A DNA stretch of 13,949 nucleotides, taken from NCBI GenBank assembly GCA_016209245.1, contig JACQWN010000387.1, positions 1 through 13,949 on the forward strand, written 5' to 3'. The number at the start of each line of letters is the position of its first letter. Positions within the stretch are counted from its first letter, which is position 1. This DNA is from Bacteroidia bacterium. GTDB taxonomy: Bacteria; Bacteroidota; Bacteroidia; Bacteroidales; BM523. A program made the position numbers and the translations under genes. Positions 9,221 through 13,949 of the stretch are shown here, one piece after another. The notes beneath the pieces are model-generated. The model did not search any database and was not told the origin of the DNA. It saw only the letters and a list, made by a program, of their open reading frames with translations.

Positions 9221-9379
9221 ATGTTTTTATATTTAGATCCGGGTTCGGGAAGCATTGTACTGCAAATAATAATTGCATCAATAACAGGAGCGATTTTCAT
9301 ACTTATCCGCATAAGAAATCATATTCTTTTTTTTATACATTATCTTTTTTCCTTATTCACAAAAAAGAAGGTCAAATGA
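9221..9379 (+). CDS. 52-residue LDPGSGS-motif membrane protein
   Basis: A short gene with ATG at 9221 and TGA at 9377-9379. It begins MFLYLDPGSGSIVLQ, continues with a hydrophobic helix (about residues 12-30, IVLQIIIASITGAIF), then a second hydrophobic patch (about 35-46), and ends in a basic tail (TKKKVK). I recall small conserved proteins with this YLDPG(S/T)GS opening in many bacteria, of unknown function. The motif, the exact promoter box upstream and the ATGA overlap with the next gene (9376) make a chance frame unlikely. The overlap points to translational coupling with the methyltransferase. It could be an inner-membrane partner or anchor for that enzyme or for the divergent sulfatase-like protein; this is inference. 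Confidence 0.75.
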   Translation: MFLYLDPGSGSIVLQIIIASITGAIFILIRIRNHILFFIHYLFSLFTKKKVK

Positions 9380-10740
9380 AACATCCTGCCTCGTTTCGTG
9401 ATTCATCGGGTTTTGTTTTTATTGACAATGGAGAAATTTATAGAACTATAGCGGATTGTTACAGAGAACACTATGAACATCTTATCTCTTCCGGCTTATA
9501 CGAAAACCTATGTACACGCGGTTTATTAATTTCACATCAGGAAGTAAATACTAAATTATTGCAAGATAAGAATATTTACAAGATTCTAAAGCCGCAGACA
9601 ATTCAATTTATATCATATCCTTATGAATGGTGCTTTTCCCAGTTAAAAGATGCAGCCCTTTGCACGCTTGAAATACAAAAAACGGCTATTGGGCATGGAA
9701 TGACACTCAAAGATGCGAGTTCTTTCAACATACAATTTCATGAAGGCAGGGCAATGCTGATAGACTCACTTTCGTTTGAAAAATACAATGAAGGAAGTCC
9801 ATGGAGCGCATACTTGCAATTTTGCGAACATTTTCTGGCGCCTTTGGCATTAATGCACTATGTTGACCAACGTTTACAGTCAATGCTTGTTTCACATATT
9901 CATGGAATTCCGCTTGAAATGGTCAGTCAAATGTTTCCTTTCCGTTCCAGGCTTCATCCGGGAATTTATCTTCACATCCTGCTGCATAGCCGATTTAAAA
10001 CAAAATATGCACAAAAAAAAATTACTCAATATAAAAACAGAACTATATCGAAAAAACAATTGCTCGGATTGATTTATAGCATCGAAAGTACTGTAAAATC
10101 ATTGAAATTAAAACATTCAGAAACAATATGGACTGCTTATAATGAAGATAATGAACCCGTTTACTCCGAAAGTAAAAAACAAATAATAAAATATTTTATT
10201 TCATTATCCAAACCTTCGGTATTACTTGATTTGGGAGCAAATAACGGCGAATATAGCTTTTCAGTTTCTGATTCGCTGACATCAATAATCGCTATTGACA
10301 ATGACCATCAATGCATTGAAAGATTTTACAACCGCATCAAAGCGGAAAATAAAATAAATATGCTTCCATTGGTTATTGACATCTCGAATCCAAGTCCATC
10401 GCTGGGATGGCGAAACAAGGAACGTGAAAGTTTTATTGCTCGCATAAAGCCTGATATGATTCTCTGTTTGGCATTATTGCACCATTTAGTAATTTCAAAT
10501 CATTTACAATTTGAAATGCTGGCTGAATTTTTCAGCACGATTGCAAAATGGTTAATTATCGAATGGATTCCTGAAGACGACAACCGGCTTAAAATTCTTA
10601 CACAAAACAGAACCGACGATATTTCATATTACTGCCTGCAAAATTTTGAGCATTGTTTTTCATTATATTTTTCACTTGAAAAACAATGTAGAATTAAAAA
10701 TAGCGTACGTATTCTGTATCTGATGAAAAGAAAAATATGA
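9376..10740 (+). CDS. NoeA-like class I SAM-dependent methyltransferase
   Basis: A 454-residue protein in two parts. The C-terminal half is a Rossmann methyltransferase: LLDLGANNGEYS with Asp285 and the glycine-rich SAM loop, AIDND at the end of the next strand (ribose-binding acidic residue), and DMILCLALLHHL as the post-catalytic block. The N-terminal ~230 residues resemble the region found in proteins annotated NoeA, a rhizobial host-specificity nodulation protein; the methyl acceptor is unknown. That part contains MTLKDASSFNIQF (Asp113, Asn118) and AMLIDSLSFE (Asp130), spaced like the catalytic and metal-binding loops of kinase/aminoglycoside-phosphotransferase folds. The start is ATG 9376, overlapping the stop of the 52-residue gene by 4 bases. 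The gene looks intact. The setting beside a sulfatase/LtaS-like enzyme suggests a role in modifying a surface or lipid-linked compound, but this is not shown by the sequence. Confidence 0.85.
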   Translation: MKHPASFRDSSGFVFIDNGEIYRTIADCYREHYEHLISSGLYENLCTRGLLISHQEVNTKLLQDKNIYKILKPQTIQFISYPYEWCFSQLKDAALCTLEIQKTAIGHGMTLKDASSFNIQFHEGRAMLIDSLSFEKYNEGSPWSAYLQFCEHFLAPLALMHYVDQRLQSMLVSHIHGIPLEMVSQMFPFRSRLHPGIYLHILLHSRFKTKYAQKKITQYKNRTISKKQLLGLIYSIESTVKSLKLKHSETIWTAYNEDNEPVYSESKKQIIKYFISLSKPSVLLDLGANNGEYSFSVSDSLTSIIAIDNDHQCIERFYNRIKAENKINMLPLVIDISNPSPSLGWRNKERESFIARIKPDMILCLALLHHLVISNHLQFEMLAEFFSTIAKWLIIEWIPEDDNRLKILTQNRTDDISYYCLQNFEHCFSLYFSLEKQCRIKNSVRILYLMKRKI

Positions 10741-10932
10741 ATTATTAACCTGAATTATTGGCATTTTTCAAAATCGTTTCAAAGTAGTTTACACTTTTTG
10801 GTATTTTTCAAATGCCGCTTTACAAATTTCGGCATACTCACCCCCTCGGTCCCCCTCTCTGCTCGTAGAGAGGGGGACCGAGGGGGTGAGTACGCCAATA
10901 CTCAAAGGTGTTTTCTTTTGTCACTATTTTTA
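10741..10932. other. Convergent intergenic region with no gene
   Basis: This 192-base gap lies between the ends of the methyltransferase and metG genes. I see no open frame worth calling. It holds two near-identical 13-mers, GGCATTTTTCAAA (10759-10771) and GGTATTTTTCAAA (10800-10812), a short ATGCC/GGCAT inverted pair (about 10812-10835), and the large palindrome described separately. Confidence 0.6.
10831..10896. repeat. GC-rich long palindrome, probable dispersed REP/MITE-like element
   Basis: Bases 10835-10860 (starting TACTCACCCCCTCGG) are the exact reverse complement of 10867-10892 (ending GGGGGTGAGTA), with a 6-base loop GCTCGT. Beyond one A/C mismatch three further pairs (10831-10833 with 10894-10896) extend the stem to 29 of 30. 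Each arm contains a doubled CCCCCTC (or GAGGGGG) unit separated by GGT (or ACC). The arms are rich in G and C while the flanks are very AT-rich, so the element looks inserted. RNA from either strand would form a very stable hairpin that could block readthrough or protect 3' ends of the two convergent genes. No T-run follows directly on either side, so it is not a classic intrinsic terminator. Confidence 0.8.
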
Positions 10933-12650
10933 TTAAAATTGTAAACTTTCCGAACCATTCATGAAAAATTTTTCTGGCTGAATAAAGCAAAATTCTCCTT
11001 TATCGTTTTCAGCCAACAGAATCATGCCTTTCGATTCAATTCCTTTTATTTTTCTGGGTTCCAGATTTGCAAGAATACATACTTGCTTGCCAATGATTTC
11101 CTCCTGCTTATAAAATTCAGCGATACCGGAAACGACTGTTCTTGTATCAATACCGGTATCAATAAGCAATTTTAAAAGCTTATCTGTTTTGGGGACTTTC
11201 TGCGCATCGAGAATTTTTCCAGTACGAATATCGAGTTTTGAAAAATCGTCAAAAGTAATATTGGGCTTTAAAGGTGCAAGATTTACTTTCCTGCGTTCAT
11301 CAGCCGATTTGATTGAGAGTAATTTTTGTATTTGCGGCTCAATATCTTTTTCTTCAATCTTTGTAAATAATAATTCCGGTTGCTCAATTATATGGCCGGC
11401 ATTAACTAAATTAATATTTCCTGCCATGTTCCATGAAACAGGTTCAATATTCAGGAGCTTCCTTATTTTATGAGCTGTGGCAGGAAGGAATGGTTCAAAA
11501 AAAACAGAAAGATTAGCAGTTATCTGCAGAGAAATATTCATTATAGCTCTAACTCTTTCCTGATTTGTATTAATTAATTTCCATGGTTCGGTTTCAGCCA
11601 GATATTTATTTCCAAGCCGGGCTAAATCCATAGCAGATTTAAGCGCTTCGCGAAACCTGAAATTCTCAAGATTATTTTCAACCTCTGATTTAAGAGCCGA
11701 AATGTTTGCGATTGTATTTTTATCATAATCATTTATACCGGAAATTTCCGGCACTACACCGTTGAAATATTTATGTGTCAGAACCAATGTTCGGTTGATT
11801 AAATTCCCTAAAATAGCCAGCAGTTCATTATTATTTCTGTCCATGAAATCTTTCCATGTGAAATCATTGTCTTTTGTTTCGGGAGCGTTGGCGCAAAGAA
11901 CATACCGCAGCACATCCTGCATGCCTTTAAAATCTTCGAGGTATTCATGCAGCCATACCGCCCAATTTCGCGAAGTTGAAATTTTATCTCCCTCAAGATT
12001 TAAAAATTCATTAGCAGGGACATTATCAGGAAGAATGTAACTGCCTTCTGCTTTCAACATTACAGGAAATATTATACAATGGAAAACAATGTTGTCTTTT
12101 CCGATAAAATGAATTAACCGTGCTTCGGGGTCTTTCCAGTATTTTTCCCATTCCGGTGTCAGTTCCTTTGTATTTGAAATATAACCTATCGGTGCATCAA
12201 ACCATACATAAAGCACTTTTCCTTCGGCTTCTTCAACAGGAACGGGCACCCCCCATTCCAAATCACGGCTTACAGCACGAGGCTGCAATCCCTGGTCGAG
12301 CAACCACGATTTGCATTGCCCAAGAACGTTTACCTTCCATTCTTTATGTTCTTCAAGTATCCATCTTTTTAAAAAATTTTCATATTTATCCAAAGGAAGA
12401 TACCAGTGCTTTGTTTCTTTTAATACAGGCATACTGCCGCTTATGGTTGATTTTGGGTTAATAAGCTCGGCTGGTGATAGCGATGTTCCACAACGTTCAC
12501 ATTGGTCGCCATAAGCATTTTCGTTCCCGCAATGAGGACAGGTTCCTGTAATATATCTGTCGGCAAGAAATTGTTTTGTTTCTTCATCATAATACTGTTC
12601 GGTAATCTTTTCTGAAAAAATACCTTTATTATATAAAGTCCTGAAAAAAT
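10933..12650 (-). CDS. metG: Methionyl-tRNA synthetase, truncated at the N-terminus
   Basis: Charges tRNA-Met with methionine in the cytoplasm. The frame carries MetRS sequence from FFRTLYNKG (about 12625-12648) through EQYYDEE, the zinc knuckle (CPHC and CERC, two CxxC pairs), INPKSTISGS, WFDAPIGY, and the signature loop KISTS (11971-11985), a usual variant of KMSKS. The helical anticodon-binding domain follows, then the C-terminal EMAP/Trbp111-like tRNA-binding domain (FSKLDIRTGKI ... LANLEPRKIKG). Missing are about the first 115-120 residues, with the HIGH motif and the first half of the nucleotide fold. The remaining ~572 residues plus these make the normal ~690 of Bacteroidota enzymes. 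Upstream of 12650 the DNA belongs to the exchanger gene. The first in-frame ATG, at 12432, lies after the zinc domain and is not a natural start. As it stands the gene cannot give an active enzyme, so suspect an assembly join or a second copy elsewhere. Confidence 0.92.
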
Positions 12651-13898
12651 AAACCTTACTGTTGTTGATGGAAATAGTAAAGATATAGTAAAAAACGTAA
12701 ATAACACAAAACCTTCTAAAACTGAAAATGTGAGGTTTGATATTACTAATAAAGCGTACAGAGACTGACTTGCAGTCAACAACAATTCTTCAGTTTGTCT
12801 GACATCCAAAACCATAGGCATAATTTTTCCGACAGAAATATTATATACTAAAGGAAGCATACCTACTAATAATGTCCACTGGTTTATTGTTGAAGATATG
12901 ACAGTTTGTAACCCGAGTTCAGGTTTTGACTTTAACGCGAAAAGTATTGCTACTATAAGTTCAGGCGATTCTGAAGCCAACGGTGCAATCCATTGGACTA
13001 AAATAAACTGGTCAATTTTAAAACTTTCACCGAGTTCTAATAAACCTTCGGCAAACGGTTCAGCTGAAGTATAAATTGCAAGCCCAGAAATCGCAAAAAG
13101 AAGCAATGTATTAACAGTCCGCCACGGTTCTTTTACAGAACATAAAATTTTTGTAGGCCCTTCCTCAATTTCAGGTTCGTGGACACCAAGTTTTGATGCT
13201 TGATACGCGTAGTATAAAAATATTGCGATTAGAATGATTGTATCAGATAATTCAAGATGTCCTTTCAACGGTAAAGTGAAAGAATATATTGTCGCTATTA
13301 ACAAAGTGTTAATTTCAAGTTTATGCGATGGTTCAAGCGATATTTTTGGATGTCGTGTTTTCAACCAGTATAATAACACAACTAAAGCCCAGCCAAGTCC
13401 TATTAACAACCTATTTGCACCGGTCATATTAGCTGCTGCGTATTGGATATAGATAGGATTTTTGCCAGCGGTCCATGCAAAGTACATGTCAATCGCATAT
13501 TCTGGTAGTATAGCAATCAGCGCAAGAAATACTATAGCGAGCGATTGTGGAATGTAAAACTGCGCAAGTTCTGCTGCCCACGAAAGCATAAACGCTGCCG
13601 CAAAAATACATAATCCCGGCATTATAGTGTTAAATAATTTTTGGGTAAGGGGAATAACTTTCTTAGTCCCTGGGCATTCAGAAGTTGAACACTTATTGTT
13701 TTTATCCCAACAACTGTCATGAAAGTGTTTGTTACACAAAACACATTCCGCAAGTTCAGATTTTTGAATTATCGGGTTATTACAATAACCACAGGTATAT
13801 ACTTCATGATGTTGCGGTTTTAAAATTGTAATAACAGGCCATTGTAAACACAAAATAAAAACTGTAAACAGAAAGATTATATTTCTAAAATTTTTCAT
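12441..13898 (-). CDS. CaCA-family sodium/calcium (or proton) exchanger-like protein with N-terminal RING/PHD-like zinc finger, 3' end replaced
   Basis: Probable cation antiporter of the Ca2+:cation superfamily. Residues about 7-26 form a first membrane helix. A zinc finger follows with C36-x2-C39, C52-x2-C55, H60, C63, C70 and C75, the C4HC3 order of PHD/RING-like fingers such as prokaryotic RING domains. About ten further membrane helices carry the two inverted alpha-repeats: ILPEYAID (Glu133) with NMTGANRLLIG, and PLASESPELIVA (Glu310, Glu313) with NQWTLLVG. The ATG at 13898 is chosen because the helix and finger follow it directly; the upstream ~50 bases are AT-rich with only a weak GGGG before the start. 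Exchanger-like sequence ends near Gly420 (about 12640). The last ~65 residues are an out-of-frame reading of metG and are not a natural domain, so only the true C-terminal tip is lost. Ion specificity is unknown. Confidence 0.82.
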   Translation of the reverse strand: MKNFRNIIFLFTVFILCLQWPVITILKPQHHEVYTCGYCNNPIIQKSELAECVLCNKHFHDSCWDKNNKCSTSECPGTKKVIPLTQKLFNTIMPGLCIFAAAFMLSWAAELAQFYIPQSLAIVFLALIAILPEYAIDMYFAWTAGKNPIYIQYAAANMTGANRLLIGLGWALVVLLYWLKTRHPKISLEPSHKLEINTLLIATIYSFTLPLKGHLELSDTIILIAIFLYYAYQASKLGVHEPEIEEGPTKILCSVKEPWRTVNTLLLFAISGLAIYTSAEPFAEGLLELGESFKIDQFILVQWIAPLASESPELIVAILFALKSKPELGLQTVISSTINQWTLLVGMLPLVYNISVGKIMPMVLDVRQTEELLLTASQSLYALLVISNLTFSVLEGFVLFTFFTISLLFPSTTVRFIFSGLYIIKVFFQKRLPNSIMMKKQNNFLPTDILQEPVLIAGTKMLMATNVNVVEHRYHQPSLLTQNQP

Positions 13899-13949
13899 AG
13901 AAACCCCAATTCAAAAATTTTGCCGTTTATTTTACTACAAAAAAAAATA

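Noticed and set aside
12120..12461. Plus-strand open frames opposite metG
   Set aside because: They are antisense to conserved synthetase sequence and carry no motif of their own.
12441..12640. Last ~65 residues of the exchanger frame as an extra cytoplasmic domain
   Set aside because: The same DNA in another frame encodes conserved MetRS zinc-domain sequence, so this tail is a frame artefact past the gene join.
1..13949. CRISPR arrays, tRNA or rRNA genes, insertion sequences
   Set aside because: Reading both strands showed no regularly spaced direct repeats, no cloverleaf-like gene and no transposase; absence by eye only.

Overview
The window reads as chromosomal DNA from a low-GC member of the Bacteroidota, probably Bacteroidales-like and quite possibly a metagenomic contig. 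Pointers are a very large gingipain-type (C25) peptidase with a type IX secretion sorting domain, a methionyl-tRNA synthetase of the long Bacteroidota form with a KISTS signature and C-terminal tRNA-binding domain, few Shine-Dalgarno sequences, and a TAnnTTTG promoter box. Base 1 falls inside a probable open frame, so the window does not start at a natural boundary.

Layout. Positions 1-96 hold the possible 3' end of an unknown gene. Positions 192-2121 hold the remains of a HincII-type restriction-modification system: an apparently complete N6-adenine methyltransferase followed by only the first ~100 residues of a HincII-like endonuclease. This stretch looks distinctly AT-richer than what follows, as expected for a transferred R-M unit. 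Positions 2208-6980 encode a ~1590-residue secreted C25 peptidase of PorU2-like architecture whose C-terminal sorting domain has lost its centre. A Uma2-family nuclease-like protein follows (7022-7600). On the minus strand, 7660-9135 is a membrane-anchored sulfatase/LtaS-like enzyme. It diverges from a two-gene unit: an unlisted 52-residue membrane protein beginning with an LDPGSGS motif (9221-9379), translationally coupled by an ATGA overlap to a NoeA-like SAM methyltransferase (9376-10740). These three may form a cell-surface modification group. A convergent gap (10741-10932) carries a near-perfect, GC-rich 66-nt palindrome that looks like a dispersed repeat. The right end, all on the minus strand, has the 3' part of metG running directly into the 3' end of a sodium/calcium-exchanger-family gene with an N-terminal RING/PHD-like zinc finger.

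The strongest theme is damage. Three genes are cut internally: the HincII-like endonuclease has lost its catalytic half. The C25 peptidase has lost most of its sorting domain, with the family's usual last residues surviving in another frame just beyond the join. metG has lost its HIGH-containing N-terminus where it abuts the exchanger gene. Two of the three joins fall in short T-rich matches that suggest microhomology. Either the genome has suffered repeated short-homology deletions, or the assembly is partly chimeric; the metG/exchanger join is the most suspect because MetRS is essential. No CRISPR array, tRNA, rRNA or insertion sequence was recognised, and no gap without a gene exceeds 300 bases.
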